A DNA stretch of 64,000 nt from Desulfobulbaceae bacterium. Its GTDB lineage: Bacteria; Desulfobacterota; Desulfobulbia; Desulfobulbales; Desulfocapsaceae. Of this stretch, positions 40,078 to 49,760 are shown in pieces. The stretch spans positions 29,005 through 93,004 of the forward strand of contig JAABSV010000011.1 in the NCBI GenBank assembly GCA_011390165.1. Reading direction: 5' to 3'. Every line of letters begins with the position of its first letter. The first letter of the stretch is position 1. The notes below the pieces were generated by a model. That model did not search any database, was not told the origin of the DNA, and saw only the letters and a list, made by a program, of their open reading frames with translations. The position numbers and the translations under genes are program-made.

Positions 40078-41226
40078 TCACTCCCGGCCACTCCGACGGC
40101 TTTTTTTGCTGGTCAGACGGTAGTAGGCCTTAATCGCCGCCTTCTCGCCAAGGCTGCGGATGCCGGCCAGAGGGTTCTTGATCCGCATGGTGGTTCGGTT
40201 ACGGATCACCCGGCCCATGGTCCTGCTGCCGATGGTCGCTTCCTGCTCAAGAATAAGCCGGTTAATTATCGCAAAGAGGTTCTCCTCCTCAAGCACCCGC
40301 CGCCGGGCTTCAACCAGATAGGGAAGGCGATCACGGTACTCGTTGTTGGCCAGGTGGCTGCGGATGATCTCTCTGGCTCGCCGATACCTGCCGATATCAA
40401 TGGGGATAAAGCTCTCTTTGGGAAAATAGTCGGCAGCGTTTGGCGCCCCGTGGTAGAAGGGCAGGGCATAGCCGAGAAAGGCATCGGGCAACTTTTCGGT
40501 GAGATGGTGGCGAAAAACATGGTTTTCAATGACAATATGGAAGGTGTAGGGGTCGAGGGCCTCGGCCTTGTCGTTCATCGCCTTTACCCCGTGCCCGAAG
40601 ACATCCAACTCGGGCAGGTCGGCCTGGAGCCGGCGGATAAAATCGACCCGCGCCGAGTGGAGGGTAAGCGACCCCGCCCGCTGGGAACAGACGGTTGAAA
40701 TCAGCTTCTCTTTTGTCGGCGGCGGGGTTGCGGCAAGACGATCCCAGGTGACGAATTCGCCGTTTTCAAAGGGCAGACCGTAATACCAGATCAAACCAGG
40801 GTGGCGAAAAACAACGTTGCCGTGGCGCATTGCCCAAGGCTCCTGGAAGGTAAGGATACAGCCGAACTGGCGGAGATAGTCGGTGCCGAAAACGGTGATG
40901 GATGATGGCTCGCCGGTGATCAGCATGGTCCGCTCCTTCGGGCAGGCGAGCCGCTCCTCGGTGAACCAGCCATCATCTCTCGGAAGGTCCTGGTACACGA
41001 CCAGCCAGTCGTACTCCCGGCAGTCGACGTCAAACTGAAAAGAACAGTCACCCCAGCAGGGAATGGTGCCGGGAAACTGGCGCAGCAGCCCCTCGCAGGA
41101 TCTGCCCCGCTGCAGCCCCCGGTGCATGAACTTCACCCGGTAGCGCTGGCCCGCTGGCACCTGTCCGGGCACCCTGACGGCCAGTTGGCCATCCGGGTTG
41201 TTGAAGGAAAAAAATTTTCTGTTCAC
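40078..41226 (-). CDS. Glycosyltransferase family 10 (fucosyltransferase-like)
   Basis: A 382-residue GT10-type enzyme. The conserved C-terminal donor-binding region is clear near residues 230-280: F-H-I-V-I-E-N-H, T-E-K-L-P-D-A-F, L-P-F-Y-H-G-A-P-N and the following S-F-I-P-I-D. Such enzymes transfer fucose or a related sugar to surface glycans. The last 50 residues are basic and may associate with the membrane. The GTG at 41226 is chosen; a TTG at 41280 would overlap the lipoprotein gene. It is the only obvious glycan-surface gene in this part, and it is convergent with the ParB-AsnC gene. Confidence 0.85.
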   Translation of the reverse strand: MNRKFFSFNNPDGQLAVRVPGQVPAGQRYRVKFMHRGLQRGRSCEGLLRQFPGTIPCWGDCSFQFDVDCREYDWLVVYQDLPRDDGWFTEERLACPKERTMLITGEPSSITVFGTDYLRQFGCILTFQEPWAMRHGNVVFRHPGLIWYYGLPFENGEFVTWDRLAATPPPTKEKLISTVCSQRAGSLTLHSARVDFIRRLQADLPELDVFGHGVKAMNDKAEALDPYTFHIVIENHVFRHHLTEKLPDAFLGYALPFYHGAPNAADYFPKESFIPIDIGRYRRAREIIRSHLANNEYRDRLPYLVEARRRVLEEENLFAIINRLILEQEATIGSRTMGRVIRNRTTMRIKNPLAGIRSLGEKAAIKAYYRLTSKKSRRSGRE

Positions 41227-41260
41227 AGAGGTATCGGGCCTGCCTGGCCCTGCTGGAAGG

Positions 41261-41932
41261 CTATTGACGGATATCGGCAATAAAGGTGGTCGACGATTCG
41301 ATTGCCTGGTTCATCTTCTCCAGCAGGGTATCGATCTCCCCCTTGAGAACACGGAATTCGCTCTGCAGGGAGCCGATCGCCTGGGCATTGAGATTGTGTT
41401 TGAGAAAGAGAACGTTGTCGCGAAAAATCTTCAATACCGGGGCCATGCCCCCTTCCGCCCGCTGCATGCTGGCCAGCATCTCCTGGTACCTCGCCTCGGT
41501 CTTCACCAGCTGTTTCTTGCTCGCCCGGCGCAGTTCGTCACTTTGGTATTGCCGGAGTTCATCCTCCCACTCGGCAAAGAGCGCTTCGGCTACAGACTCG
41601 ACCCGGATGATTCGCGAGGAGACCCTCGCCGCCGCCGCCTCACTCTGCTCGTATTCGCGGCTCAGGCTGTCGTAGGCCTTTTTCAGGTCGGTCTCCTGTA
41701 ACTGAACCACATCGTCAAATCTGGCCAGGGCTGTCTGGAACTGTTCCTGGGCGGCAGCCTGCGAGTCACGGGCATCCTCCACCCGTTCCACCATAATGTC
41801 GCGCTTGTGTTTCCCTGCCTTCTCCATGGTGGCGTAGTACGTTTTGGCACAGCCACCGACCAGCGGCAGACTGAAGGCCAGAACAAGCAGCAGCGCCAGC
41901 CGGGACATCTTCATCAATTTTTCCATTTTCAT
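41261..41932 (-). CDS. DUF2959 family lipoprotein
   Basis: A 223-residue predicted lipoprotein with a signal and lipobox L-V-G-G-C near residue 24, giving acylation of that Cys. The mature protein is almost wholly helical with coiled-coil character: repeated Glu/Gln/Arg-rich segments from residue 35 to the end. It has the DUF2959 features M-E-K-A-G-K-H-K-R-D-I-M near 33-44 and D-N-V-L-F-L-K-H-N-L-N near 180. Its function is unknown. CGGGGAGA precedes the ATG. It probably sits in the outer or inner membrane facing the periplasm. Confidence 0.85.
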   Translation of the reverse strand: MKMEKLMKMSRLALLLVLAFSLPLVGGCAKTYYATMEKAGKHKRDIMVERVEDARDSQAAAQEQFQTALARFDDVVQLQETDLKKAYDSLSREYEQSEAAAARVSSRIIRVESVAEALFAEWEDELRQYQSDELRRASKKQLVKTEARYQEMLASMQRAEGGMAPVLKIFRDNVLFLKHNLNAQAIGSLQSEFRVLKGEIDTLLEKMNQAIESSTTFIADIRQ

Positions 41933-42040
41933 TCTCCCCGTGTTACAATAGCTCCGTTTGTTGCGCTCCGTTTGTTGCCGGGTACCATCCGACCTGACCG
42001 GGGCATAAGCACCCTCCTCCCCTTTACCCCCTTGCAGCCA

Positions 42041-42517
42041 ATGACCCCGGCGATCGCCCAGGTAAAAAAACTCCGCATTCCCCACACCATCCACCACTAC
42101 CGGCACCAGCCGGGTGAGACCGACTACGGCCGGGAAGCGGTGGAAAAACTTGGCCTTGATGCCTGGCGGGTGTTTAAAACCCTGGTGGTCGAACTCGACC
42201 AGAACATCCTGGCGGTAGCCATCCTGCCGGTGCCGGCACAACTCAGCATGAAGCAGCTGGCCCGGACGGCAGGGGCTCGCCGGGCCAGCATGGCCGAGCC
42301 GGCGGTGGTGGAGAGGGCCACCGGCTATCTTCTCGGTGGGGTCAGCCCCTTAGGGCAGAAAAAGAGGCTGCCCGCCTGGATTGACAATTCGGCTGAAAAC
42401 CTGGCCACTATCTTTGTCAGTGGCGGCCGCCGCGGGCTGGAACTGGAAATCGCTCCGGGTGATCTGGCTCGACTGGCCGGCGCCGGCTTCGCCCCCCTGT
42501 GCGCCGCCCGGGATTGA
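42041..42517 (+). CDS. ybaK: YbaK-type Cys-tRNA(Pro)/Cys-tRNA(Cys) deacylase
   Basis: A 158-residue YbaK/EbsC-type editing protein that removes cysteine from misacylated tRNA(Pro). It shows the family pattern T-D-Y-G-R-E-A-V near residue 27, V-F-K-T-L-V-V near 42, the catalytic-lysine region, and the conserved G-Y-L-L-G-G-V-S-P-L-G near 96-106, with F-V-S-G-G-R-R-G-L-E near 125. The start ATG is the first to fit the homology; longer frames extend upstream without support. It is divergent from the DUF2959 lipoprotein gene. Confidence 0.9.
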   Translation: MTPAIAQVKKLRIPHTIHHYRHQPGETDYGREAVEKLGLDAWRVFKTLVVELDQNILAVAILPVPAQLSMKQLARTAGARRASMAEPAVVERATGYLLGGVSPLGQKKRLPAWIDNSAENLATIFVSGGRRGLELEIAPGDLARLAGAGFAPLCAARD

Positions 42518-42535
42518 CAGAGCCAGGGAGACGGA

Positions 42536-42988
42536 TCAGGCCAGCAGACTTCTGATAATATCACGCTTGCCGATCACCCCGACCAGGGTCTCACCCCGGA
42601 GGACCGGCAGGGTGTGGACGTGCTGCTCAGCCATGATCGTGGCAATCTCTTCAATGGGGGTCTCCTCGTTGACCGTAACCACCTCCCGGGTCAATATATC
42701 ACCGACCCTGCTTCCCGCCATTTTCTTGATCTCCCGCTCTACCTTTTTCGGGTTCTCCAGATAGATCACCGAGTCGAGAATGGTGATCACAGTTGGAATG
42801 TGAAGTCTTTTGGTCTGGTCGATCAGATCGTTTTCTGTGACCACCCCCAGCAGTCTACCGTTACCGTCCACCACCGGTGCGCCGCTTATTCTGTGTTCAG
42901 CCAGCAAGCCGGCCAGTTCCTGAACGGTGGTCTCCAGTCCGACGGTTATCACCGCCGTGCTCATGATCTCGCCTGCCTTCTTCATCAT
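42536..42988 (-). CDS. Tandem CBS domain protein
   Basis: A 150-residue protein made of two CBS domains: I-M-S-T-A-V-I-T-V near residue 8, S-G-A-P-V-V-D near 36, G-V-V-T-E-N-D-L near 47, and in the second half V-V-T-V-N-E-E-T-P-I, H-T-L-P-V and G-V-I-G-K-R-D-I-I-R near 136. A 20-residue insertion separates the halves. CBS pairs bind adenosyl nucleotides and act as sensors. No enzyme domain is attached. The ATG pair at 42988 is preceded by GGGAGA. Repeat copy C lies directly upstream. Confidence 0.9.
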   Translation of the reverse strand: MMKKAGEIMSTAVITVGLETTVQELAGLLAEHRISGAPVVDGNGRLLGVVTENDLIDQTKRLHIPTVITILDSVIYLENPKKVEREIKKMAGSRVGDILTREVVTVNEETPIEEIATIMAEQHVHTLPVLRGETLVGVIGKRDIIRSLLA

Positions 42989-43009
42989 TTTCTCCCTTCG
43001 TTGATTGCC

Positions 43010-43125
43010 TGGAAGCCTTCTCAGCACCCCATTTCCGCCCGCTTCGGCCACCATACAGAGCCAACTCTCGCCCGGCGGCCTGACTGAACAAACCTGAAGT
43101 TTTTGGCTGAACGATTACAAATCCT
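43010..43125 (-). repeat. Dispersed imperfect repeat, copy C (minus orientation)
   Basis: Read on the minus strand, this segment shares with copies A and B the blocks CGTTCAG, GTTCAG-CAGGCC, GAGAGTTGGCTCTGT and GGTGCTG. The central GAGAGTTGGCTC is its inner hairpin. It is the most diverged copy and lies between the CBS and MltB genes, just upstream of the CBS start. Confidence 0.55.
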
Positions 43126-43181
43126 GGTTATGCTCTCTTTTCATCTATTCCGGCAAATGATAATGAATGTTTGCCTGGCGA

Positions 43182-44372
43182 TCAGCGCAGGGCATCGAGC
43201 AGTTCCGTCGTCGGCCTGCCATCCACGGGCAGACCGGTCGCTTCCTGAAAATCCCTTATCGCTGCTCTGCTCTGCGCGCCGAGCAGACCATCAACAACCC
43301 CATCGTAGTACCCCTTTTCCCGGAGCAACTCCTGAAGGAGGATCTTTTCCCCGCCGCTCAGCGACCCAGCCGGTCGCGGCCAAGACTGGACAAGGCCAGA
43401 TCCGCCTGCCAGCCGATCGGCAAGCAGACCAACGGCCAGCGCATAGGCATCAGCGTTATTGTACCGTTTGGTGACAAAGAAATTTTTCAGCATCAAAAAG
43501 GCCGGGCCGTCCCTGCCGGCCGGCAGCTTCAACACGGCCCGGTCACTGGGGCGAGGGAATCCCTTTCCGCCAACCCGGCGAAACCCTTTCGCCCGCCACT
43601 CGGCCAGAGGCATACTCTGGTCCAGATAGTTCTCGCCTCCAGCCGGCAAGACCACTTCATACCCCCAAGTCTTGCCGGATTGCCAGCCATTTTGATTGAG
43701 GAGGTTGGCCGCTGTAGCCAGGGCATCGGGAACCGAGGTCCAGATATCACGTCGACCGTTCCCATCCATGTCAACCCCATAAGCCAGGTAACTGGTGGGA
43801 ATAAACTGGGTATGGCCCATCGCTCCAGCCCAGGAACCGAGTAACTGCTCCCTGCCGACCTCGCCTGACTGGAGAATTTTCAAGGCGGCCAGCAACTGGC
43901 TGCGGGCAAATTTCTGCCGTTTCGGGTCGCCGTAGGCCAGAGTCGCCAGTGCCCCGGGAACATAGTGCAGCCTCTCCGGGCGGGCGAAAATTGCCCCATA
44001 GGCCGATTCCAGGGACCAGATGGCCAGAAGAACGCTGGCCTCAACCCCGAACCGCTGCTCCACCGCCACCAGGGTCGCAGCGTGCTCACGACCCGCCTGC
44101 ACCCCGCGCTCCACGGCCAGGGGGGTAATCCGGGCATCAAGGTAGTCCCAGATTTCCGTGGTAAATTCCGGCTGGTAGCTGGCCTTTTTCAATACCTGCA
44201 TATCAGGTTCGTTCACTCCGGAAAAGGCCGTGTTCCAAGTCGACCGGGTAATCCCGGCGGCGGCAGCCTCGGGGTACAAGCCCTCCAGCCAACCTTGGAA
44301 TTCCCTGTCGGCAGCACCAGCCGCCGTAGCCATGCTGCCACAAACCAGCAGCAAAAAAACCAGTTTTTTCAT
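43182..44372 (-). CDS. mltB: Lytic murein transglycosylase B with peptidoglycan-binding domain
   Basis: A 396-residue periplasmic muramidase. A Sec signal (M-K-K-L-V-F-L-L-L to A-G-A-A) precedes the SLT-like catalytic domain, with catalytic Glu in S-L-E-S-A-Y-G near residue 118 and the conserved G-A-M-G-H-T-Q-F-I-P-T-S-Y near 177-189. The V-D-M-D-G-N-G-R-R-D-I-W segment follows. The last 60 residues are a PG-binding-1 domain (L-L-R-E-K-G-Y-Y-D-G-V-V-D-G). It cleaves peptidoglycan to anhydromuropeptides. No lipobox is seen, so it may be a soluble MltB. Confidence 0.9.
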   Translation of the reverse strand: MKKLVFLLLVCGSMATAAGAADREFQGWLEGLYPEAAAAGITRSTWNTAFSGVNEPDMQVLKKASYQPEFTTEIWDYLDARITPLAVERGVQAGREHAATLVAVEQRFGVEASVLLAIWSLESAYGAIFARPERLHYVPGALATLAYGDPKRQKFARSQLLAALKILQSGEVGREQLLGSWAGAMGHTQFIPTSYLAYGVDMDGNGRRDIWTSVPDALATAANLLNQNGWQSGKTWGYEVVLPAGGENYLDQSMPLAEWRAKGFRRVGGKGFPRPSDRAVLKLPAGRDGPAFLMLKNFFVTKRYNNADAYALAVGLLADRLAGGSGLVQSWPRPAGSLSGGEKILLQELLREKGYYDGVVDGLLGAQSRAAIRDFQEATGLPVDGRPTTELLDALR

Positions 44373-44538
44373 AACCCTCCGGGTACTATCAGGAAAGATA
44401 TCGGGAGAACCACTGTACAGTGGCGCCGGATGGTGGTACTGTGGCGCAGCCTGCTGAAAAGAGGCAGGAGTTGAGTATAGCCGAAGCACCAGAAATTTCC
44501 CAGCCAAACAGGGGAGGTGCCCTCAGGGAGAGCGCCCT

Positions 44539-45003
44539 GTGCTCATGGAAACCTTTCTGAACCTTTTTGCCAGCCCCGGCCCCCTTCACCTCTTTTTTCT
44601 CAGTTTTCTGGCGGCAACTCTTCTGCCAATCGGCTCAGAGTGGTTGCTGGTCCTCCTCCTGGTTCAGGGGCAGGAGCCGGCCAGACTGGTCTGTATCGCC
44701 ACTGTCGGAAATTTTCTCGGCGCCTGCACCACTTACCTGGTTGGCATATGGGGTTCCAATTTTCTGGTCCGTCGGATATTTGGTATTGACGATCGGCAAC
44801 TGGCAAGGGCGTCGCGACTCTTTCAGCGCTACGGGGTCTGGAGCCTTCTCTTCAGCTGGCTGCCCGTGCTCGGTGATCCGCTCTGCCTGCTCGCCGGCCT
44901 CCTGCATGTCGGCCCACTTCGCTTTGCCATTCTTGTTTTTGTCGGAAAATTATTCCGATATACCACTGTGGCCCTACTTCTCCACACCACCACCGGCCCT
45001 TAA
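44539..45003 (+). CDS. YqaA/DedA-like small membrane protein
   Basis: A protein of about 154 residues with four hydrophobic helices and the SNARE-associated/DedA-type region: L-P-I-G-S-E near residue 28, then G-N-F-L-G-A-C-T-T-Y near 57, followed by the Arg-rich loop and F-S-W-L-P-V-L-G-D-P-L near 105. This pattern fits the YqaA subgroup of DedA proteins, possibly lipid scramblases or transporters. GTG at 44539 is six bases after AGGGAGAG; an ATG at 44545 is the alternative. The next gene starts 4 nt after the stop. Confidence 0.82.
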   Translation: MLMETFLNLFASPGPLHLFFLSFLAATLLPIGSEWLLVLLLVQGQEPARLVCIATVGNFLGACTTYLVGIWGSNFLVRRIFGIDDRQLARASRLFQRYGVWSLLFSWLPVLGDPLCLLAGLLHVGPLRFAILVFVGKLFRYTTVALLLHTTTGP

Positions 45004-45007
45004 GACG

Positions 45008-45733
45008 ATGAAAACCGCACGCCAGCTCAAGGTTCTCCACCAGTTCTACACCATCTTCAACGCCTGGGGCGACCAACCTGTCACCGCCTGCACGGCCGGC
45101 TGCAGCACCTGTTGCAGCCGTAACGTCACCATTACCGCCCTGGAAGGGGTGGAAATACTCCGCTGGGTTGTCAGCCGGGGGCGCTCTCCCTGGCTGGCCC
45201 GGGTGCTGGCAAACAGCGAGCCGGTGCCGACACCGCGCCTGACCACCAACGAATTCGCCGCCGCCTGCCTGGCCGGACGGGAGGTGGGCGAACAGGAGGA
45301 GGCGGACCTCTCGCCCTGCCCACTCCTGGAACGAGGCTACTGCCAGATCTACCCGGTTCGCCCCCTCGCCTGCCGCCTTTTCATCTCCAGCCGATCCTGC
45401 CAAACCGGCCAGGCTGCCCAACTGCCGGAATACTACCTGAGTGCCGCCACAATCCTCAACCAATTGACAGAACACCTTGGCCAGGGGGAATACTGGGGCA
45501 ACATGCTTGATGTCCTGCCGGCCCTCCTCGACATTCGTGAATTTGCCGAGATCGCCGCCGGGATCGATCCGCTCAAACCGATTCAGGCGAGGTTGCGCAC
45601 CCGCCGGGCCATCCCCATCCCTGGTTTTCTCTTTCTGGAAAGAGAGGAAAAAACCGTCGGTGGCCTCCTTACCGCCCTCCTTGACGGAGAGGTCGACGGC
45701 CAACGGATCGCGGATATTCTCAATGGCCGCTGA
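45008..45733 (+). CDS. YkgJ-like CxxxCxxCC zinc/iron-chelating protein (copy 1)
   Basis: A 241-residue protein with cysteine motifs C-T-A-G-C-S-T-C-C near residues 28-36, C-P-L-L-E-R-G-Y-C near 104-112 and P-L-A-C-R-L-F near 119-125, typical of the YkgJ (UPF0153) family thought to bind zinc or iron. Between them lies a helical segment carrying G-V-E-I-L-R-W. The C-terminal 100 residues are not conserved in shorter relatives. It is coupled to the YqaA-like gene. A second family member lies at 57435-58046. The role is unknown. Confidence 0.8.
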   Translation: MKTARQLKVLHQFYTIFNAWGDQPVTACTAGCSTCCSRNVTITALEGVEILRWVVSRGRSPWLARVLANSEPVPTPRLTTNEFAAACLAGREVGEQEEADLSPCPLLERGYCQIYPVRPLACRLFISSRSCQTGQAAQLPEYYLSAATILNQLTEHLGQGEYWGNMLDVLPALLDIREFAEIAAGIDPLKPIQARLRTRRAIPIPGFLFLEREEKTVGGLLTALLDGEVDGQRIADILNGR

Positions 45734-45739
45734 GCCAGC

Positions 45740-46834
45740 TTAGCGGAACAGCCCGGCAAACTCACCGTAACCGGAATCCGCCAATTCCTCGGCGGGGACA
45801 AAGCGCAACGAGGCAGAGTTGAGACAGTAGCGCAATCCAGTGGGTGGCGGTCCATCATCAAAGAGATGGCCAAGATGGGAGTCGGCGGCGGCACTGCGCA
45901 CCTCGGTCCGAACCATGAAAAACTTCACATCCTTTTTCTCGATCACATTTTCCGCTACCAGCGGCCGGGTGAAACTGGGCCAACCGGTACCGGAGTCGAA
46001 CTTGTCCAGCGAACTGAACAATGGCTCGCCTGAGACGACATCAACGTAAATCCCCGCCTCCTTGTGGTCCCAGTACTCGTTGTGGAAGGCAGGTTCCGTG
46101 CCGTCACGACGGGTCACCTCAAACTGCACCGGGGTCAAGCGGGCGCGCAGTTCCTCCTCGGAGGGGCGGCTGTAGCTCCCTGTAGCCGATCCAACCGGGG
46201 GCACCGCCTTACTGTCGTCAACTTGTTCTACCGGCCGATCCTGCCAGGTCTTCTTGAGAAAACCAACCCGGCCGGAACCAACGCTGTAGGCCTGGTAATG
46301 GAACACGTTCTTTTTATAGTAGTCCTGATGGTACTCCTCGGCCGGGTAAAAGGGCATCACCGGCACGATTTCGGTGACGATCGGTTGGGAAAATACCCCG
46401 GAATCGGCCAGTTCCTGACGGGAATGCTGGGCAATCTGTCGCTCCTCCTCACTGCTGTAGAAGATTGCGGTCCGGTAGTGGGCACCTCGGTCGGCAAACT
46501 GGCCACCGGTGTCGGTGGGGTCGATATAGCGCCAGAAGGTCTCGAGCAATTCCCGGTACCCGATCCGCTCCGGGTCGTACACCACCTGAACCGATTCGAT
46601 ATGTTTGGTCCGGCCGCTGGAAACAGCCTCGTAGTTGGCATCCCTCTCCTCTCCGCCGCTATACCCGGCGGTCACCGAAACTACTCCGGCCAGTGCCTCG
46701 AAGGGCGGCTCCATACACCAGAAGCAGCCACCGCCAAATACAGCGGTCTGGGTCTTCCTGACAGGTTCTCCGGCCGTGACCGCAGTGCCATAGAGCAGAG
46801 CGGCAAAAACAACTATCAACAGTAGAAAGTGCAT
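45740..46834 (-). CDS. msrAB: Exported MsrA-MsrB fusion, methionine sulfoxide reductase
   Basis: A 364-residue bifunctional repair enzyme. A signal peptide covers about residues 1-22. MsrA follows with the catalytic G-G-G-C-F-W-C near residues 34-40 and continues to about 205. MsrB occupies residues 225-355 with G-T-G-W-P-S-F near 285 and catalytic Cys in R-Y-C-L-N-S near 338. MsrA repairs the S and MsrB the R epimer of methionine sulfoxide; here both should act in the periplasm. One of the MsrB CxxC zinc sites seems absent. GGAGGA precedes the ATG. Confidence 0.93.
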   Translation of the reverse strand: MHFLLLIVVFAALLYGTAVTAGEPVRKTQTAVFGGGCFWCMEPPFEALAGVVSVTAGYSGGEERDANYEAVSSGRTKHIESVQVVYDPERIGYRELLETFWRYIDPTDTGGQFADRGAHYRTAIFYSSEEERQIAQHSRQELADSGVFSQPIVTEIVPVMPFYPAEEYHQDYYKKNVFHYQAYSVGSGRVGFLKKTWQDRPVEQVDDSKAVPPVGSATGSYSRPSEEELRARLTPVQFEVTRRDGTEPAFHNEYWDHKEAGIYVDVVSGEPLFSSLDKFDSGTGWPSFTRPLVAENVIEKKDVKFFMVRTEVRSAAADSHLGHLFDDGPPPTGLRYCLNSASLRFVPAEELADSGYGEFAGLFR

Positions 46835-47256
46835 GGTATCCTCCGATATTTATTATATGACAAAAAATCATTCCCTGACAAATAGAATCCACAAAAAGTA
46901 CCCCTGCTGTCGTTACCGTCGGCCGTACATGCCCTTCGCCTGGCCGCCCATTCTGGTTCGCCACTTCCTGTCGGATTTTGGGCGACCCCGAGAGAGAAAA
47001 GGACCTGACCTGCCACCAAATCTGTGCCAGTGAAGGTTGGTCCCACCGATTTGCATTATATGGCCATTCTGTGGGGGGGAGAACCCTCCCCACGTCGGGA
47101 CCACAGCAAGACAACAGCGAAACGATAGGCATTTGCCCGACCCCGATCAAGCCGGCTCCACTCTTTCGCTCCGGAGGGGTGCCGGGTGGGCGGGCTTTTT
47201 CCGGCTTCAGCAGTTTTCTGTTCCAAAATAGGGGCCCCATTGCTATAGTGGCTGAC
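46835..47256. other. Region upstream of pyrG
   Basis: This 422-base gap between the divergent msrAB and pyrG genes shows a 7-bp inverted repeat (AAGCCGG at 47149 with CCGGCTT at 47201) around a G-rich segment, and AGGGGCCCC shortly before the pyrG start. No gene, known attenuator or riboswitch is recognised. Confidence 0.4.
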
Positions 47257-48921
47257 ATGAAAAAGCCAAATAATACCAAACGGACCAAGTTCATATTCGT
47301 CACCGGCGGCGTCCTCTCCTCCCTCGGCAAAGGGCTGGCCTCGGCGGCAATCGGTACACTTCTGGAAAGCCGCGGCCTTACCGTCACCTTCCAGAAACTT
47401 GATCCCTATATTAATGTCGATCCGGGAACAATGAACCCGTTCCAGCACGGAGAGGTGTACGTCACCGACGACGGTGCCGAAACCGATCTCGACATGGGCC
47501 ATTACGAGCGCTTCACCAGTGCCGTCATGGCCCAGAAGAACAACTACACCTCCGGGCGGATCTACTATTCGGTGATCTGTAAGGAGCGGCGCGGCGAGTA
47601 CCTGGGCGGGACGGTGCAGGTGATTCCCCATATCACCGACGAGATCAAGGAGGCAATCCTCCAACTAGACGGCAGCGCCGACCTGGCCATCATCGAAATC
47701 GGCGGAACCGTCGGCGATATCGAAGGACTCCCCTTTATCGAGGCGATCCGCCAGTTGCGCAGCGACCTTGGTCGGGAGTACACCCTCTTCATCCATCTTA
47801 CCCTGGTCCCCTACATCAAAACCGCCGGTGAGGTGAAGACCAAACCGACCCAGCACTCGGTACGCGAACTTCGCGCCGACGGTATCCAACCGGATATCCT
47901 CATCTGCCGTACCGAAGTGCCCCTTGACGACAGCCTGAAAAGAAAAATAAGCCTGTTCTGTAATGTCTCCCAGGACGCGGTGATCACCGCCATCGATGTG
48001 GAGACCATCTACGAACTGCCGCTCCACCTTCATCGTGAGGGACTCGACGGCAAGATCCTTGAACTGCTGAACATCTGGACCGGCCAGCCAAACATCCGCC
48101 CCTGGGAAGAGCTGGTTCATACCATCCGCCACCCGCGCAACGAGGTGACCATTGCCATTACCGGCAAATATGTCGATCTGACCGAATCCTACAAAAGCCT
48201 GCACGAGGCGCTGGTCCACGGCGGTATCGCCAACGGTACCAAGGTACACCTTGAGTACATCAGCGCCGAGGATCTGGAATCAAAAAACATCGCCGGCCTG
48301 CTCGAGGGGTGCGACGGCATACTCGTCCCTGGCGGCTTCGGCAAACGGGGTGTGGAAGGAAAGATCAAGGCGATCAATTACGCCCGCCAAAACCGCATCC
48401 CCTTTTTCGGCATCTGCCTCGGCATGCAGCTGGCGGTGGTGGAGTTCACCCGGGATATGCTCCACCTGCCAAGGGCCAACTCCACCGAGTTCGACGAAGC
48501 TACCCCCGATCCGGTTATTTTTCTGATCAAGGAGTGGTTCGACTACCGGACCAACCAGCTCCAGGTACGGGACGAAACCTCCGACCTCGGTGGTACCCTG
48601 CGACTGGGGGCCTACCCCTGCGTACTGAACAAAGAGAGCAACGCCTTCCGCGCCTACCAGGCTGGAGAAATCTCTGAACGCCACCGGCACCGTTTTGAAT
48701 TCAACAACGACTATCGGGCAAGGCTGGAGGAGCATGGCCTGGTGGTCTCCGGAGCCTCTCCGGACAACAACCTGGTGGAAATTGTCGAGCTTGCCGACCA
48801 TCCCTGGTTTCTCGGTTGCCAGTTTCACCCCGAATTCAAATCGAAACCGATGCAACCCCACCCGCTCTTCCGCGACTTCATCTCCGCAGCCCTGGCCAGG
48901 AAAGAGCGGGAGGGGCAGTAG
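47257..48921 (+). CDS. pyrG: CTP synthase
   Basis: PyrG aminates UTP to CTP with glutamine. The 554-residue enzyme has the N-terminal synthetase domain with [13 protein letters not shown] near residues 13-25 and the [13 protein letters not shown] segment near 49. The glutaminase half has G-I-C-L-G-M-Q near 387, with nucleophilic Cys, and a late C-Q-F-H-P-E-F-K-S carrying the His-Glu pair. The start at 47257 fits the family length of about 545. It opens the pyrG-kdsA-kdsC-lptC run; its TAG stop shares a base with the GTG start of kdsA. Confidence 0.97.
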   Translation: MKKPNNTKRTKFIFVTGGVLSSLGKGLASAAIGTLLESRGLTVTFQKLDPYINVDPGTMNPFQHGEVYVTDDGAETDLDMGHYERFTSAVMAQKNNYTSGRIYYSVICKERRGEYLGGTVQVIPHITDEIKEAILQLDGSADLAIIEIGGTVGDIEGLPFIEAIRQLRSDLGREYTLFIHLTLVPYIKTAGEVKTKPTQHSVRELRADGIQPDILICRTEVPLDDSLKRKISLFCNVSQDAVITAIDVETIYELPLHLHREGLDGKILELLNIWTGQPNIRPWEELVHTIRHPRNEVTIAITGKYVDLTESYKSLHEALVHGGIANGTKVHLEYISAEDLESKNIAGLLEGCDGILVPGGFGKRGVEGKIKAINYARQNRIPFFGICLGMQLAVVEFTRDMLHLPRANSTEFDEATPDPVIFLIKEWFDYRTNQLQVRDETSDLGGTLRLGAYPCVLNKESNAFRAYQAGEISERHRHRFEFNNDYRARLEEHGLVVSGASPDNNLVEIVELADHPWFLGCQFHPEFKSKPMQPHPLFRDFISAALARKEREGQ

Positions 48922-49760
48922 TGGTCGGTCTGAAAATCGCCGGGCCCGGCCATACTGGCCTCGCAGTCGGCAGCGGCCAACCGCTGCTATTGATCGGTGG
49001 CCCCTGCGCCCTGGAATCGGCGGAGATGGCCTTCGAGGTTGCCCGCCACCTCCGTGATCTTTGCGCCGGCCTCGGTGTTGGCTACATCTTCAAGGCCTCC
49101 TTCGACAAGGCCAACCGAACCTCGCTCTCCTCCTACCGTGGGCCCGGGCTGCGTGAAGGTTTGGCCACCCTGGCGGCGATCCGTGCCGACCTGCAGGTAC
49201 CGGTGGTCTCCGATGTCCATGCGATAAGCGAAGTCGACGCCGCCGCCGAGGTCCTTGATGTCATCCAGATTCCGGCCTTTCTCTGTCGGCAGACCGACCT
49301 GCTGGCCGCCGCCGCCAGGAGCGGTCGGGTGGTCAGTATCAAGAAGGGGCAGTTTCTCTCCCCGTGGGACATGCGCCACGCGGTGGAGAAGGTCCGCGCC
49401 GCCGGTGGGACCAGGCTCATGCTGGTCGAACGGGGGAGTTGCTTCGGCTACAACAACCTGGTGGTTGATATCCGCTCCCTGCCGGTGATGCGCTCCTTCG
49501 GCTGCCCGGTGATCTTTGACGCCACCCACTCCGTCCAACTGCCCGGCGGAGCGGGGGGAAGTTCCTCCGGCCAGCGTGAATTCATTGCCCCGTTGGCCAG
49601 GGCTGCGGTTGCCGCCGGTATCGACGGTCTGTTCATGGAAATCCACCCCAAGCCCGAAGAGGCCCTCTGTGACGGGCCAAACTCCATACCACTCCACGAG
49701 GTTGAGACGCTGCTCCGCCAGATCCTCAGGGTGCGGCAGGCTGTGGGCAATAATGAGTGA
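48921..49760 (+). CDS. kdsA: 3-deoxy-D-manno-octulosonate 8-phosphate synthase
   Basis: KdsA condenses phosphoenolpyruvate and arabinose 5-phosphate to KDO-8-P for lipopolysaccharide. The 279-residue protein has G-G-P-C-A-L-E near residue 23, F-K-A-S-F-D-K-A-N-R-T-S near 52-63, S-I-K-K-G-Q-F-L near 133, and a late E-I-H-P-K-P-E-E-A. C-F-G-Y-N-N-L near 172 is also typical. The GTG start overlaps the pyrG stop by one base. The presence of KDO genes shows a Gram-negative envelope. Confidence 0.96.
   Translation: MVGLKIAGPGHTGLAVGSGQPLLLIGGPCALESAEMAFEVARHLRDLCAGLGVGYIFKASFDKANRTSLSSYRGPGLREGLATLAAIRADLQVPVVSDVHAISEVDAAAEVLDVIQIPAFLCRQTDLLAAAARSGRVVSIKKGQFLSPWDMRHAVEKVRAAGGTRLMLVERGSCFGYNNLVVDIRSLPVMRSFGCPVIFDATHSVQLPGGAGGSSSGQREFIAPLARAAVAAGIDGLFMEIHPKPEEALCDGPNSIPLHEVETLLRQILRVRQAVGNNE

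Noticed and set aside
42897..43091. A small gene within repeat copy C, because copies B and C share similar peptides in one frame.
   Set aside because: Other copies have stops or shifts in that frame and no ribosome sites. Shared nucleotide structure explains the similarity.
46835..47256. An N-terminal extension of CTP synthase of about 90 residues.
   Set aside because: Family length and the conserved start support the ATG at 47257. The extension is low in similarity and Pro/Arg-rich.
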